A stretch of DNA of 64,000 nucleotides from Synechococcus sp. WH 8101 (GTDB taxonomy: Bacteria > Cyanobacteriota > Cyanobacteriia > PCC-6307 > Cyanobiaceae), in assembly GCF_004209775.1 (NCBI RefSeq), contig NZ_CP035914.1:434001-498000 (forward strand), in the 5' to 3' direction. This document shows, piece after piece, positions 47,035-56,706 of the stretch (the stretch's first letter is position 1; every line of letters starts with the position of its first letter). The notes beneath the pieces were generated by a model. It was not told where the DNA came from and did no database searches. It saw only the letters and a program-made list of their open reading frames with translations. The translations under genes and the position numbers were made by a program.

Positions 47035-47071
47035 AAAAAGCCGTCCGCAGACCGTAGTTCCGCGGACGGCT
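47035..47071 (-). terminator. Terminator-like hairpin between rplO and secY
   Basis: AGCCGTCCGC and GCGGACGGCT form a perfect 10-bp stem with a 13-base loop. On the leftward transcript the stem is followed directly by TTTTTGG. It matches a Rho-independent terminator and sits inside the ribosomal superoperon, 38 bases after the rplO stop and 32 bases before the secY start. It may set the ratio of ribosomal to SecY/alpha transcripts; a separate secY promoter would then be expected. Confidence 0.8.
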
Positions 47072-47108
47072 CAGACCTTAGATCTGCACTGGCGACTGCG
47101 GTGCGGCC

Positions 47109-47561
47109 TCAGTCGAGCAGTTCGCAGCTGCCACCGGCGGCTTCGATCTTGGCGCGGGCGGAGGCGGTGAAGGCTGCAGCCTGCACGGTGAGTTTGGCCT
47201 TGAGTTCACCGTTGCCGAGGATCTTGAGGGGATGCTTCGGGCTGGTGACGATGCCGTCTTTGACGAGGGAGTCGAGGTTGACGGTGCTGCCGGCTTTGAG
47301 CTCGTTGAGTGCGGAGACGTTCACCACCGTGAAGAACTTGGGGTTCACCAAGGGGAAGTGCTTCAGCTTCGGTACCCGGCGGTAGAGGGGCATCTGGCCA
47401 CCCTCAAAACCGGGGCGGGTGGGACGACCGGAGCGGGATTTCTGGCCACGCATGCCGAAGCCGCAGCTGGCGCCCTGGCCAGCGGCAATGCCACGGCCTT
47501 TGCGCAATTTGCGGCGTCGCGCGCCTTTGTTGGCCTGGAGAGAGTCGAGTCGGAGGGTCAT
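47109..47561 (-). CDS. rplO: 50S ribosomal protein L15
   Basis: L15 (150 residues) is an assembly protein of the large subunit. [45 protein letters not shown] and the [33 protein letters not shown] end are conserved. It follows rpsE by 6 bases (no rpmD between) and precedes the hairpin at 47035-47071. Confidence 0.98.
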   Translation of the reverse strand: MTLRLDSLQANKGARRRKLRKGRGIAAGQGASCGFGMRGQKSRSGRPTRPGFEGGQMPLYRRVPKLKHFPLVNPKFFTVVNVSALNELKAGSTVNLDSLVKDGIVTSPKHPLKILGNGELKAKLTVQAAAFTASARAKIEAAGGSCELLD

Positions 47562-47567
47562 CGGGAA

Positions 47568-48212
47568 TCAGGAATAGATCTGCTCGAGGGAGATCCCCCG
47601 TTCCTTGGCGGTCTCCTTATGGGTGCGGAGCGCTTCGAGGGCCACCATGGCAGCCCGGGCGTTGTTGAGGGGGGTTTTGCTGCCGAGCCGTTTGGCCAGC
47701 ACGTTCTTGATGCCAGCCAGTTCCAGCACCGTGCGGATCGAGCCGCCCGCAATCACACCGGTACCGGGAGCGGCGGGACGGATCAGCACACTGGCGGCAC
47801 CGTCGCGACCATTGGACAGGGTTGGGATGGAGTTGTGACGGGTGAGAGGCACCTTGACCAGATGCTTCTTGCCGTCGGCCACGCCCTTGCGCACGGCACC
47901 GATCACATCACCGGCCTTGCCGACACCGACGCCCACCTGACCGCGCTCGTTGCCGACCACGACGATGGCGCGGAAACTCATTTTCTTGCCGCCTTTCACG
48001 GTCTTGGAGACGCGGCGGATCTGCACAACGCGTTCTTGCCATTCGGAGTCACGCTCCTGGTTCCGGCGATCGCCGCGACGGCCGCCACCGCGTCGGTCGC
48101 GGTCGCCCCGGCCACCACCACGGCGCTGCTCCTGCTGGCCTTCTGCAGCTGCAGGAACATCGGACGCCGCCGGGATGTCGTTGGGGTTGGTCTGGGGGGT
48201 TGATTCGGTCAT
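47568..48212 (-). CDS. rpsE: 30S ribosomal protein S5 with Arg/Gly-rich N-terminal extension
   Basis: S5 (214 residues) shapes the mRNA entry site and decoding accuracy. The core [31 protein letters not shown] and [24 protein letters not shown] is standard. About 55 extra N-terminal residues precede it: an acidic, Gln/Pro-rich start followed by [23 protein letters not shown]. Such RGG-rich extensions can bind RNA. It is 13 bases downstream of rplR. Confidence 0.97.
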   Translation of the reverse strand: MTESTPQTNPNDIPAASDVPAAAEGQQEQRRGGGRGDRDRRGGGRRGDRRNQERDSEWQERVVQIRRVSKTVKGGKKMSFRAIVVVGNERGQVGVGVGKAGDVIGAVRKGVADGKKHLVKVPLTRHNSIPTLSNGRDGAASVLIRPAAPGTGVIAGGSIRTVLELAGIKNVLAKRLGSKTPLNNARAAMVALEALRTHKETAKERGISLEQIYS

Positions 48213-48225
48213 GGTGAGAGCAGGG

Positions 48226-48594
48226 TCAGAAGTGCAGGCCCGCTTCCCGGGCGGCGTCGGCCAGGGCTTTCACCCGACCGTGATACAGGTTGCCGCCGCG
48301 ATCGAAGACCACCTGTTGGATTCCTTTGGCAAGGGCGCGCTTGGCCACCAGCTCACCGACGGCAATGGAAGCATCGCAGCTGCTGCCATCGGCCTTCAGG
48401 CTGGTGCGCAGATCCTTGTCGAGCGTTGAGGCGGAGCAGAGGGTGCTCTGGGCCTCGTCGTCGATGACCTGGGCGTAGATGTGATTGTTGGAGCGGAACA
48501 CCGCCAGCCGGGGACGATCGGCGGAGCCGCTGAGGTGACGACGCAGGCGCCGGTGGCGCTTTTGCGTCTGCTGTTTGCGAGAGGAGGTTGACAT
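48226..48594 (-). CDS. rplR: 50S ribosomal protein L18
   Basis: L18 (122 residues) binds 5S rRNA with L5 and L25. The basic start [42 protein letters not shown] and the [28 protein letters not shown] end are conserved. It lies 33 bases downstream of rplF. Confidence 0.98.
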   Translation of the reverse strand: MSTSSRKQQTQKRHRRLRRHLSGSADRPRLAVFRSNNHIYAQVIDDEAQSTLCSASTLDKDLRTSLKADGSSCDASIAVGELVAKRALAKGIQQVVFDRGGNLYHGRVKALADAAREAGLHF

Positions 48595-48627
48595 GGTGAG
48601 GGTTGCGGAAGGTGATCTGGCAGGGGC

Positions 48628-49167
48628 TTATTTCTTGCCCGACTTGCCGGCCTTGCGCAGGATGCGCTCGCCCGCATATTTGATGCCCTTGCCCTTGTAG
48701 GGCTCAGGTGGACGGATGGCGCGAATCTTGGCGGCCTCATTGCCCACCAGCTCCTTGTCGGTGCCGGACACGGTGACGTTGGTGTTGTTCTCCACCGCAA
48801 ACGTGATGCCTTCGGGCGGAACCATTTCAATGGGATGGCTGTAGCCGGCGCTGACCACGAGGGTTTTGCCTTTCACCTGGGCGCGGTTACCGACGCCGAC
48901 GATTTCCAGCTTTTTTGTGAAGCCGGTGCTGACGCCCTCGACCATGTTGGCCACCAGGGTGCGACAGAGGCCATGACGTTCCCGTGACTTGCGCTTCTCG
49001 CTGCTGGGAGCCACGACCAGAGTGTTCTCCACCTGGCTGATGGTGACACCATCGGGCAGGGTGCGCTGGAGTTCGCCCTTCGGACCCTTCACGGTGACGG
49101 CGAGCCCATCGAGGCTGACGCTCACCTTGTCGGGGATGGGGATGGGAGATTTACCGATACGAGACAT
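48628..49167 (-). CDS. rplF: 50S ribosomal protein L6
   Basis: L6 (179 residues) contacts the sarcin-ricin loop region. [33 protein letters not shown] and the C-terminal [27 protein letters not shown] are typical, and two tandem related domains are present. It lies 15 bases downstream of rpsH. Confidence 0.98.
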   Translation of the reverse strand: MSRIGKSPIPIPDKVSVSLDGLAVTVKGPKGELQRTLPDGVTISQVENTLVVAPSSEKRKSRERHGLCRTLVANMVEGVSTGFTKKLEIVGVGNRAQVKGKTLVVSAGYSHPIEMVPPEGITFAVENNTNVTVSGTDKELVGNEAAKIRAIRPPEPYKGKGIKYAGERILRKAGKSGKK

Positions 49168-49182
49168 AGTTCTGGCTCCGGA

Positions 49183-49584
49183 TCAATAGACGTAGCAGAG
49201 CACTTCACCGCCCACACCCTGTTTACGGGCATCGCGGTCGCTCATCACACCTTTAGAGGTGGAGATGATCGCCACCCCAAGGCCACCGAGCACCTTGGGC
49301 AGGCCTCGGGTGTTCTTGTAGATGCGCAGACCAGGTTTGCTGACCCGCTGCATGGAGCGAATCGTGGGCTGGCGGTGCTTGCCGCTGTACTTCAGTTCAA
49401 GGACGAGATGGGTTTGAACACCCTCGCCTTCCTCACTGATTTCAGCAATGAAGCCTTCCTGTTGCAGCACCTTGGCGATGCTGCGGGACATCCGGGAGGC
49501 CGGAACTTTGGTGGATTGGTGACGCTTCTCACTCGCATTGCGAATGCGAGTGAGCATGTCGGAAATAGGGTCGTGGTTGGCCAT
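49183..49584 (-). CDS. rpsH: 30S ribosomal protein S8
   Basis: S8 (133 residues) binds the central domain of 16S r[33 protein letters not shown] and the end [23 protein letters not shown] are canonical. It follows rplE directly (18 bases); rpsN, which separates these genes in many bacteria, is missing here. Confidence 0.98.
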   Translation of the reverse strand: MANHDPISDMLTRIRNASEKRHQSTKVPASRMSRSIAKVLQQEGFIAEISEEGEGVQTHLVLELKYSGKHRQPTIRSMQRVSKPGLRIYKNTRGLPKVLGGLGVAIISTSKGVMSDRDARKQGVGGEVLCYVY

Positions 49585-49602
49585 GGTGGGTCCGAGGGGG
49601 GC

Positions 49603-50142
49603 TCAGTTGCTGCGGAATGGCATTCCCATCTCGCGGAGGAGGGCCCGGCCCTCTTCATCCGTGCGGGCAGTGGTCACGATGGTGATGTCCATGCCCCTGA
49701 TGGCGTCGATCTTGTCGAAGGAGATCTCCGGGAAAATGATCTGTTCCCTCACCCCCAGGGTGTAATTGCCACGTCCGTCGAAACTCTTGGGGCTGACGCC
49801 GCGGAAGTCGCGGATCCGGGGCAGCGCCAGGTTGATCAGACGCTCCAGGAAGGCATACATCCGTTCACCGCGCAGGGTCACAGCACAGCCGATTGGCATG
49901 CCCTGGCGGATCTTGAAACCGGCGATCGCTTTCTTGGCACGGGTAACGACCACTTTCTGGCCGGTGATCTGTGCCAATTCGCTCACCGAGGCTTCGAGAG
50001 CCTTGGCGTTCTGGGCGGCTTCGCCGAGTCCCCGGTTGACGGTGACTTTCACCACCTTGGGAACTTCATGGATGTTGGAGAGACTCAGATCTTTCAGCAA
50101 TTTGGGCTGAATGGTCTCCCGGTAGCGCTGTTTGAGTGACAT
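49603..50142 (-). CDS. rplE: 50S ribosomal protein L5
   Basis: L5 (179 residues) binds 5S rRNA and P-site t[48 protein letters not shown] and the [29 protein letters not shown] region are conserved. It lies 49 bases downstream of rplX. Confidence 0.98.
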   Translation of the reverse strand: MSLKQRYRETIQPKLLKDLSLSNIHEVPKVVKVTVNRGLGEAAQNAKALEASVSELAQITGQKVVVTRAKKAIAGFKIRQGMPIGCAVTLRGERMYAFLERLINLALPRIRDFRGVSPKSFDGRGNYTLGVREQIIFPEISFDKIDAIRGMDITIVTTARTDEEGRALLREMGMPFRSN

Positions 50143-50191
50143 GGCTGGGGATAAGGGACTTCTGGGCTTGGTCAGAAGACGGGACGGGTGA

Positions 50192-50548
50192 TCAATCGAT
50201 CACTTCGCCGGTTTTCTTGAGACGACGTTTTTTGGTGCCGTCTTTCTCGGTCACCATCTCGACACGGCTGGCGACCTTCTGGCTGGTGGAATACAGCATC
50301 ACGTTGGAGGCGTGCAGAGACGCTTCTTCCGTGACGATCCGGCCAGTCTCACCCTCTTGGGTGGGTTTGACGTGACGGGTGCGCAGGTTGATGCCCTGAA
50401 CCACGACGCGGTTCTCGTAGGGCAGGGTGCGGAGCACCTCACCTGTTTTGCCCTTGTCCTTGCCGGAGATCACCTGAACGGTGTCGCCTTTGCGCAGCCG
50501 CATCTTGATGCGCTGGCTGGTGCTGGATTTGGGAGTTGCTGTTGCCAT
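50192..50548 (-). CDS. rplX: 50S ribosomal protein L24
   Basis: L24 (118 residues) initiates large-subunit assembly. The KOW motif is in [49 protein letters not shown] short polar N-terminal tail precedes it. The start follows the rplN stop by one base. Confidence 0.98.
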   Translation of the reverse strand: MATATPKSSTSQRIKMRLRKGDTVQVISGKDKGKTGEVLRTLPYENRVVVQGINLRTRHVKPTQEGETGRIVTEEASLHASNVMLYSTSQKVASRVEMVTEKDGTKKRRLKKTGEVID

Positions 50549-50549
50549 G

Positions 50550-50915
50550 TCAGATCACCTCCGGGGCGAGGGAGACGATTTTGGTGAAGTTGCGCTCGCG
50601 CAGCTCACGCGCCACAGGACCGAAAACGCGGGTTCCGCGAGGATTGTTGTCGGCATTGATGATCACCGCTGCGTTGTCATCGAAACGGATCGAGTTGCCC
50701 GTATCGCGACGCAGGGTGGCCTTGGTGCGCACCACCACAGCCTTGACCACATCCGACTTTTTCACGCCCATGTTGGGCATGGCGTCTTTGACGGCGGCCA
50801 CAATCACATCGCCCACGTGGGCGTAGCGACGGTTGCTGCCCAGAACGCGGATGCACTGGATGCGCTTGGCGCCACTGTTGTCAGCGACGGTGAGGAATGT
50901 TTCCTGCTGAATCAC
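50550..50915 (-). CDS. rplN: 50S ribosomal protein L14
   Basis: L14 (121 residues) contacts 16S rRNA in an intersubunit bridge. [45 protein letters not shown] and the [30 protein letters not shown] end are standard. The start is GTG at 50915 and overlaps the rpsQ stop by four bases (GTGA). Confidence 0.98.
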   Translation of the reverse strand: MIQQETFLTVADNSGAKRIQCIRVLGSNRRYAHVGDVIVAAVKDAMPNMGVKKSDVVKAVVVRTKATLRRDTGNSIRFDDNAAVIINADNNPRGTRVFGPVARELRERNFTKIVSLAPEVI

Positions 50916-51232
50916 TTCGACACCTCCTCTTGGGCGGCTTCGGCCTTGGCGGCACTGGCTTCGGCCTTGGCGGCTTCTGTTTCTGCCTTGGCACTGTGGC
51001 TGAGCACTTCTGCAATGGCCCAGCGCTTGTGGCGACTGAGCGGGCGGGTCTCGGTGATCCGAACCCGGTCGCCGACGCGGCAGCTGTTGTCTTCGTCGTG
51101 AGCCTTGTAACGGGTGGTGCGGCTCACCGTCTTCTTGTAGATGGGGTGGGGGAAGCGGTTCTCCACCGCCACCACCACCGTTTTGTCCATCTTGTCGCTG
51201 ACGACGGTGCCGACCCTTTCCTTGGTTGCCAT
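50912..51232 (-). CDS. rpsQ: 30S ribosomal protein S17 with charged C-terminal extension
   Basis: S17 (106 residues). The OB-fold core [42 protein letters not shown] and [22 protein letters not shown] is canonical. About 25 further residues form an Ala/Glu/Lys-rich tail with repeated KAEA units ([20 protein letters not shown]), likely a single helix reaching from the ribosome surface. It overlaps rplN by four bases. Confidence 0.97.
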   Translation of the reverse strand: MATKERVGTVVSDKMDKTVVVAVENRFPHPIYKKTVSRTTRYKAHDEDNSCRVGDRVRITETRPLSRHKRWAIAEVLSHSAKAETEAAKAEASAAKAEAAQEEVSK

Positions 51233-51252
51233 GTCTGGTTCTCCTTAGGGGA

Positions 51253-51462
51253 TCAGGAAGCGGCGGAGCGCTGGCGCTCCGCTTGCACCGTCAACAGTTG
51301 GGCCAGCTTGATGCGGCTTTCCTTGAAACGGTGCGTGTTGGTTAGCTGGCGCGTGGCTTGCTGAAAGCGCAGGTCGAACAGCTCGCGGCGCAGGCCGTTG
51401 ATCTGTTCGGTGATGTCTGCGTCGGTGAGCTGGCGCAGCTCGGATGCATTAGGGCGTGCCAT
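51253..51462 (-). CDS. rpmC: 50S ribosomal protein L29
   Basis: L29 (69 residues) lies at the exit tunnel next to L23. [45 protein letters not shown] is the family pattern of two antiparallel helices. It is two bases from the rplP stop. Confidence 0.97.
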   Translation of the reverse strand: MARPNASELRQLTDADITEQINGLRRELFDLRFQQATRQLTNTHRFKESRIKLAQLLTVQAERQRSAAS

Positions 51463-51464
51463 CG

Positions 51465-51941
51465 TCAGGCCTCCACGGTTGCGGTGGATGCAGCCTTGGC
51501 ATCACTGCCTGAGGCGGCGCTCTCCTGGTCGTCCAGGGAGATGAACTTGGTTTTCACGGGCAGCTTGTATTGCGCCAGGCGCATGGCTTCCCGGGCGATG
51601 GATTCGGTGATTTCTGCACCACCCATTTCGAACAACACCCGCCCCGGCTTGATCACAGCCACCCAGAATTCCGGGTTGCCCTTACCGGAACCCATGCGGG
51701 TTTCGGCGGGGCGCATGGTGATCGGCTTGTCGGGGAAGATTCGGATCCAGATCTTGCCGCCACGCTTGACGTGGCGTGTCATGGCGCGACGACTGGCCTC
51801 GATCTGGCGCGAGGTGATCCAGCCACACTCCTGGGCCTGCAGAGCGAACTGACCGAAGGCAATCGTGTTGCCTCGGGTCGCGACGCCGCGCATGCGGCCG
51901 CGCTGCTGCTTGCGGAATTTGACGCGTTTTGGACTCAGCAT
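51465..51941 (-). CDS. rplP: 50S ribosomal protein L16
   Basis: L16 (158 residues) helps position A-site t[60 protein letters not shown] and [19 protein letters not shown] are conserved. About 18 extra polar C-terminal residues follow the usual end. It lies 16 bases downstream of rpsC. Confidence 0.98.
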   Translation of the reverse strand: MLSPKRVKFRKQQRGRMRGVATRGNTIAFGQFALQAQECGWITSRQIEASRRAMTRHVKRGGKIWIRIFPDKPITMRPAETRMGSGKGNPEFWVAVIKPGRVLFEMGGAEITESIAREAMRLAQYKLPVKTKFISLDDQESAASGSDAKAASTATVEA

Positions 51942-51957
51942 GGTTCAGGCCTCCTGT

Positions 51958-52689
51958 TCAACCCTCGTTGGAGCGGTCTTCGAACTGTTGGGGCCTGCGA
52001 CCGGCCCGCCGCCGTGGGGTTGCGCCCACCGGCAGTTGCTGACGGGCTTCATCCCCCAGCACTTCTCCTTTGAAGACCCACACCTTGATGCCCAACACCC
52101 CATAGGTGGTGCTGGCCACTTTGGTGGCGTAGTCGATGTCGGCACGCAGGGTGTGCAGCGGCACGCGCCCTTCACGCGTCCACTCGGTCCGGGCGATCTC
52201 GGCGCCATTCAGGCGACCGCTCACCTGAATTTTCAGGCCGAGCACGCCAGCCCGTTGCGCCCGCTGCACCGCCATGCGGATGGTGCGGCGGAAGGCCACG
52301 CGCTTCTCCAGTTGCTGGGCGATGTATTCGGCCAAGAGGAAGGCGTCGGCGTCAACGCGCTCCACTTCCACCACGTTGATCCGCACCTGACGGCTCAGAT
52401 CACCCACGGTTTTCTGGATGCCGCTGCGCAGCTCCTCGATGCCGCTGCCCTGGCGGCCCACCAGCACGCCTGGGCGTGCGGTTTTCAGTTCCACTTCGAG
52501 CTGGTCGGCTTTGCGGGCGATCAGCACATCGCTGATGCCGGCGGCGCCGTACTTCTTGTGGATGAACTTGCGAATCCGATCATCCTCTTGAAGAAGGGTC
52601 GGATAGTTGCGGCTGGAGGCGTACCAGCGGGACCGGTGCTCCTGGGTGATCCCCAGGCGTAAGCCGGTTGGATGGATTTTGTGTCCCAT
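51958..52689 (-). CDS. rpsC: 30S ribosomal protein S3
   Basis: S3 (243 residues) lines the mRNA entry pore. [29 protein letters not shown], the KH domain [18 protein letters not shown] and the C-terminal domain [42 protein letters not shown] are intact. A basic tail ends the protein. It starts 19 bases after the rplV stop. Confidence 0.98.
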   Translation of the reverse strand: MGHKIHPTGLRLGITQEHRSRWYASSRNYPTLLQEDDRIRKFIHKKYGAAGISDVLIARKADQLEVELKTARPGVLVGRQGSGIEELRSGIQKTVGDLSRQVRINVVEVERVDADAFLLAEYIAQQLEKRVAFRRTIRMAVQRAQRAGVLGLKIQVSGRLNGAEIARTEWTREGRVPLHTLRADIDYATKVASTTYGVLGIKVWVFKGEVLGDEARQQLPVGATPRRRAGRRPQQFEDRSNEG

Positions 52690-52708
52690 CAGTCGGTGTG
52701 CTCGGGGG

Positions 52709-53074
52709 TCAGGAGTCGGTCGGAGCTGCCACAGCGATGCTGATGTGGCAGGTCTGCTTCTTGATCGCGTAGGCGCGACCCTGGGCGCGGGGCCGATACC
52801 GCTTCATGGACGGGCCCATGTCGGCGCTCGCCTGGGCGATCACCAGCGTGGAGGGGTCCAGGCCCAGGTTGTGCTCGGCGTTGGCGACCGCCGACCGCAG
52901 CACCTTGGTGATCGGGCCGGTGGAGCGGTAGGGCATGAACTCGAGCATGATCAGCGCGTCGCGATAGCTGCGACCGCGGATCTGATCGAGGACACGGCGC
53001 ACCTTGGACACTGAACCGCGGATGAAGCGGCCATGGGCCCGGGCGGTGGGAGCCGTTGGGGATGACGTTGTCAT
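52709..53074 (-). CDS. rplV: 50S ribosomal protein L22
   Basis: L22 (121 residues) lines the exit tunnel. The start [50 protein letters not shown] (ATG 53074) is preferred over an in-frame ATG at 53134 that lies inside rpsS. The hairpin region [25 protein letters not shown] is conserved. It follows rpsS by 4 bases. Confidence 0.97.
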   Translation of the reverse strand: MTTSSPTAPTARAHGRFIRGSVSKVRRVLDQIRGRSYRDALIMLEFMPYRSTGPITKVLRSAVANAEHNLGLDPSTLVIAQASADMGPSMKRYRPRAQGRAYAIKKQTCHISIAVAAPTDS

Positions 53075-53078
53075 GGTC

Positions 53079-53354
53079 TCAGCGGCCTCCTTTCTTGTCT
53101 TTGATGTGGCCCTTGAAGGTGCGGGTGGGGGCAAATTCCCCCAGCTTGTGACCCACCATCTGCTCGGTCACGAAAACCGGCACGTGGGTTTTGCCGTTGT
53201 GAACGGCAATGGTGTGGCCGATCATCATCGGCAGGATCGTGGAGGCCCGAGACCACGTTTTGATCACCGACTTGTCGTCGGCGGCATTTTGCTTTTCAAC
53301 CTTGCGAAGCAGGCTGTCGGCGATGAAAGGGCCTTTTTTAAGTGAACGTCCCAT
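53079..53354 (-). CDS. rpsS: 30S ribosomal protein S19
   Basis: S19 (91 residues) in the 30S head near S13. [83 protein letters not shown] is a textbook match (partial quotation of the conserved blocks RSLKKGPF and [10 protein letters not shown] suffices). It lies 35 bases downstream of rplB. Confidence 0.98.
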   Translation of the reverse strand: MGRSLKKGPFIADSLLRKVEKQNAADDKSVIKTWSRASTILPMMIGHTIAVHNGKTHVPVFVTEQMVGHKLGEFAPTRTFKGHIKDKKGGR

Positions 53355-53389
53355 GGCGGGTTAGGCGAACGGCAAAACGGTGATGTGCA

Positions 53390-54253
53390 TCAGGAGTCGC
53401 GTCCGCCACGGCTCCGCTTGGACGTCTTGCGACGCTTCCGGAGGACGAACTTGTTACTCGGCTTGTTCCGCTTGCGGGTCTTGAGACCGAGAGCGGGTTT
53501 GCCCCAGGGGGTCACCGGGCCGGAACGGCCGATCGGGGCCCGGCCTTCACCACCACCGTGGGGGTGGTCGCAAGGGTTCATCACACTGCCGCGCACCTGG
53601 GGACGACGACCCAGCCAGCGACGACGACCGGCCTTGCCCAGACTGGTGTTGCGGATCTCCGAGTTGCCCACTTCGCCGAGGGTGGCGTAGCACTCACGGC
53701 GCACCAGTCGAACCTCGGTGGATGGCAGTTTGAGAGCGACGTAGTCGCCTTCCTTGGCCATCACCTGGGCACTGGCGCCAGCGGTACGCACCATCTGGCC
53801 ACCGCGACCTGCATAGAGCTCGACGCAGTGCACGCTCGAACCGAGGGGAACCGCCGAGAGCGGCATGGCGTTGCCGTTCTCGATCGGTGCTTCCGGACCG
53901 GAGACCACGGTCTGGCCCACAGTCACACCCGCCGGAGCGAGGATGTAGCGCTTCTCGCCGTCGGCATAGAAGAGCAGAGCCAACCGGGCATTCCGGTGTG
54001 GGTCGTAATGGATGGCGGCCACCTTGGCGGGCACGCCGTGCTTGTTGCGCCGGAAATCGACGGTGCGATAAAGGCGCTTGTGACCGCCGCCGCGATGACG
54101 GCAGGTGATCACACCGCGGTTGTTGCGACCCTTGCGGCGGTGCTTGGACACCACCAGGGAGCGTTCCGGCTTGCGGCCGGTGACTTCACTGAAGTCGGTG
54201 ACGACCCGGGTGCGGGTTCCGGGCGTGTAGGGGCGGAAAGTACGAATTGCCAT
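53390..54253 (-). CDS. rplB: 50S ribosomal protein L2
   Basis: L2 (287 residues) is essential for the peptidyl-transferase centre. It contains the RNA-binding core with [19 protein letters not shown], an SH3-like domain and the C-terminal [24 protein letters not shown], holding the conserved His of the HPHGGG motif. It lies 15 bases downstream of rplW. Confidence 0.98.
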   Translation of the reverse strand: MAIRTFRPYTPGTRTRVVTDFSEVTGRKPERSLVVSKHRRKGRNNRGVITCRHRGGGHKRLYRTVDFRRNKHGVPAKVAAIHYDPHRNARLALLFYADGEKRYILAPAGVTVGQTVVSGPEAPIENGNAMPLSAVPLGSSVHCVELYAGRGGQMVRTAGASAQVMAKEGDYVALKLPSTEVRLVRRECYATLGEVGNSEIRNTSLGKAGRRRWLGRRPQVRGSVMNPCDHPHGGGEGRAPIGRSGPVTPWGKPALGLKTRKRNKPSNKFVLRKRRKTSKRSRGGRDS

Positions 54254-54268
54254 GACGTTTCAGACCCC

Positions 54269-54571
54269 TCAGGACTCAGGGAAGAGTTGGATGGAGTTGC
54301 CCTCGGCCAGGCGCACCACCGCCTTCTTCACCTGGGCGCGTTTGCCGGCGAAGCGACCGACGCGGCGGCTGCGGCGAGGCGGATTCATGGTGCTGATGCC
54401 GGTGACCTTCACATCGAAGAGCTGCTCAATCGCAGCTTTGATGTCGGGCTTGGCCGCACGGTGATCCACCTCAAAGGTGTACTGGTTCAGTTCCAGGGCG
54501 CGGGTGGCTTTTTCAGTGATCAGCGGACGGCGAATCACATCGGCCAGACGTTCGGAGAAGCGCTCAGTCAT
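54269..54571 (-). CDS. rplW: 50S ribosomal protein L23
   Basis: L23 (100 residues) is a docking site for trigger factor and SRP at the tunnel exit. [36 protein letters not shown] and the [26 protein letters not shown] region are conserved. ATG 54571 overlaps the rplD stop by 8 bases; the in-frame ATG at 54610 inside rplD has no family support. Confidence 0.97.
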   Translation of the reverse strand: MTERFSERLADVIRRPLITEKATRALELNQYTFEVDHRAAKPDIKAAIEQLFDVKVTGISTMNPPRRSRRVGRFAGKRAQVKKAVVRLAEGNSIQLFPES

Positions 54572-55199
54572 CGCCGTAGACCTCCTGAATCGTTGTGAGA
54601 GCGTCTTCACCCACCACCAACGCCTGGGCGTTGAGAAGATCGAAGACGTTGAGTTGGTCGGCGGCGATCAGCTTCACCTTGTCGAGGTTGCGCACCGAGC
54701 GGCGCACGACCTCGGAGGGGCTTGAAAGGATGATCAACACCTTGCTGTCTGCGGCAACGCCGAGACGACCCAGGGCATCGGTGATCTCTCGTGTCTTCGG
54801 CACGTCGAGGGTCGTGCCGAAATCCTTCACCACGGTGATGGCCTCAAGGCGCGCCATCAGGGCTGTACGCAGGGCCAGTCGCCGCTCCTTGCGATTCATC
54901 GCCAGGTTGTAGCTGCGAGGCTTCGGTCCGAAGACGATGCCACCACCGGGACGCAGGGGGGTACGAATCGAACCCTGGCGAGCGCGACCGGTGCCTTTTT
55001 GCTTGTAAGGCTTGCGACCACCACCACGAACTTCCGCTCGCGTGAGGGTGCTGGCGGTGCCCTGACGCATGTGGGCCTGCTGGCGCAGGACGGCGCGGTG
55101 CATCAAATCGGTGGCGGTGGATTCCTTCGCCACTTTCAGGTCGAGGCTCGCCTTGCCGGCGTCCTTGCCCTGCCAGTCACGGACAACACATGTGGCCAT
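54564..55199 (-). CDS. rplD: 50S ribosomal protein L4
   Basis: L4 (211 residues) reaches into the exit tunnel and, in E. coli, represses the S10 operon. The extended loop region [40 protein letters not shown] is intact. The ATG at 55199 shares one base with the rplC stop (TGATG); an adjacent GTG is an alternative start. Confidence 0.98.
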   Translation of the reverse strand: MATCVVRDWQGKDAGKASLDLKVAKESTATDLMHRAVLRQQAHMRQGTASTLTRAEVRGGGRKPYKQKGTGRARQGSIRTPLRPGGGIVFGPKPRSYNLAMNRKERRLALRTALMARLEAITVVKDFGTTLDVPKTREITDALGRLGVAADSKVLIILSSPSEVVRRSVRNLDKVKLIAADQLNVFDLLNAQALVVGEDALTTIQEVYGDD

Positions 55200-55855
55200 C
55201 ACTTACCTCCAGTTGCGGGCTTGGCGCCCACACGGTTGGCGGGCCGGATGTTCAGGAGCGAACCGGGTTTGCCCGGCACCGACCCTTTCACCACCAGCAG
55301 ATTGCGCTCGCTGTCGATCTTCAGGATCGTGAGCCCACGGGTGGTGATTTTTTTGCCGCCGTAGCGGCCGGCCATGCGCTTGCCGGGATAGATGCGGCCC
55401 GGTGTTGTACCGGCGCCGGTCGAACCCGGTTCGCGATGGTTCTTGGAACCGTGCGTCATCGGTCCACGACTGAAGCCGTGACGTTTCTGATAGCCCGCGA
55501 AACCGCGGCCCATGGAGTCGCCACTCACGTCCACCTTCTGACCGGCTTCGAAATCACCAACGGTGATCGCCCCACCGAGTTCGAGACCGGCGACGTCGTC
55601 AACGCGGTACTCGCTCAAGTGGCGCAGCAGTTCCTCGCCAGATTTGGCGAGATGACCCTTGGCAGGCTTATTAACCAGCTTCTCGCGGGTGTCGCCGAAG
55701 CCGATCTGGACGGCCACGTAGCCGTCCGTTTCAGTTGTTTTCAGTTGGGTGATGCGGCAAGGTCCCGCCTCGATCAAGGTGACCGGGACGGCTTTGCCTT
55801 GCTCGTCGAAGAGCTGGGACATACCCAGCTTCTTCCCAAGGATGCCGATGGACAT
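55199..55855 (-). CDS. rplC: 50S ribosomal protein L3
   Basis: L3 (218 residues) approaches the peptidyl-transferase centre. [35 protein letters not shown] and the loop [42 protein letters not shown] are conserved; the loop Gln methylated in E. coli is not obvious. ATG 55855 is chosen because upstream in-frame sequence to 55993 is unrelated. It is the first gene of the superoperon since rpsJ lies in the str cluster. Confidence 0.98.
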   Translation of the reverse strand: MSIGILGKKLGMSQLFDEQGKAVPVTLIEAGPCRITQLKTTETDGYVAVQIGFGDTREKLVNKPAKGHLAKSGEELLRHLSEYRVDDVAGLELGGAITVGDFEAGQKVDVSGDSMGRGFAGYQKRHGFSRGPMTHGSKNHREPGSTGAGTTPGRIYPGKRMAGRYGGKKITTRGLTILKIDSERNLLVVKGSVPGKPGSLLNIRPANRVGAKPATGGK

Positions 55856-56238
55856 GGGGGTAGAAACGCCAGCGTGGACAACCTCCATCCGGGTGGATGG
55901 TGGCCAGGGGGCGCTGATCGAAGTGACGCAGTCATGGCCGGAGTGGTGGTCGCCTTGAGTCAGGCGCACATCCGGAATGGGGCTAGCGAGCAAATCAGCT
56001 GGCTGGGACTTGGCCGGTGGATCCGGTCAGTTTCCCGGCAATGCTTCTGACGTGATGGTCTGAACCATTGCTCTGGCCTGGGGATCCGGCGCAATCGCCG
56101 GACCTGCGACACGTTCTGGAGGCCCGGCTAGCGGACGGGCACAGAAGCGCGAAGCAAACAAAAACACTACACCACAGCTTGACTCCACTTCAGAAGTCTC
56201 ATCTCTGCTGCCACACTGGCCGCAGTTGGTTCGGTTCC
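55856..56238. other. Divergent control region between rplC and ndhN
   Basis: 383 bases without a convincing gene. It must hold the promoter and leader of the leftward ribosomal superoperon and the promoter of the rightward ndhN operon. Visible elements are a perfect 7-bp hairpin TCCGGCG-CAAT-CGCCGGA (56085-56102), which would fall in the rplC leader transcript, and a TTGACT -35-like hexamer (56179-56184) facing ndhN with a poor -10 partner. No terminator or small RNA was recognised. Confidence 0.5.
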
Positions 56239-56700
56239 ATGCCGCTGCTGCTCTCCGGTCGTGGCTTCCGGCGCGAGCTTGAGTCGGAAGGGTGCATGGC
56301 CGTGCATGCGCCGCTTGAGGGTGGGGCGGAAACCCGCTTGCTGCGCCGTCTTCGCGCTGCTGGATACCGCACACTTCTCACGTCGGCGCGGGGCCTCGGT
56401 GATCCTGAGGTCTATCTCTTTCAAAAGCATGGTGTGCGACCTCCCCACCTGGGCCATCAGAGCGTCGGCCGCGGTGCCGCGGTTGGTGAAGTGCACGATG
56501 TGATGCCCTGGCTCGGTGAGCGTCTGCTCGGAGATCAACCCGTTGTGCTCTGGCTTCTGGAGGGCCAGGTGCTGTCACGTTCGGAACTGTTGTCGCTGTG
56601 CGCTCTGACGCGACGGGAGCCCCGCCTCAAGGTGGTGGTGGAGATGGGCGGTGCCAGGAGCTTGCGTTGGGAGCCTCTGGCCACCCTGCTCGGAGCCTGA
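56239..56700 (+). CDS. ndhN: NDH-1 complex subunit N
   Basis: NdhN (153 residues) is a cyanobacterial/plastid-specific peripheral subunit of the NDH-1 complex that runs cyclic and respiratory electron flow from ferredoxin to plastoquinone. [45 protein letters not shown] and the [24 protein letters not shown] block are diagnostic. ATG 56239 gives the usual length. The LdpA-like gene follows after 6 bases, so the two are co-transcribed. Confidence 0.95.
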   Translation: MPLLLSGRGFRRELESEGCMAVHAPLEGGAETRLLRRLRAAGYRTLLTSARGLGDPEVYLFQKHGVRPPHLGHQSVGRGAAVGEVHDVMPWLGERLLGDQPVVLWLLEGQVLSRSELLSLCALTRREPRLKVVVEMGGARSLRWEPLATLLGA

Positions 56701-56706
56701 GCCCCT

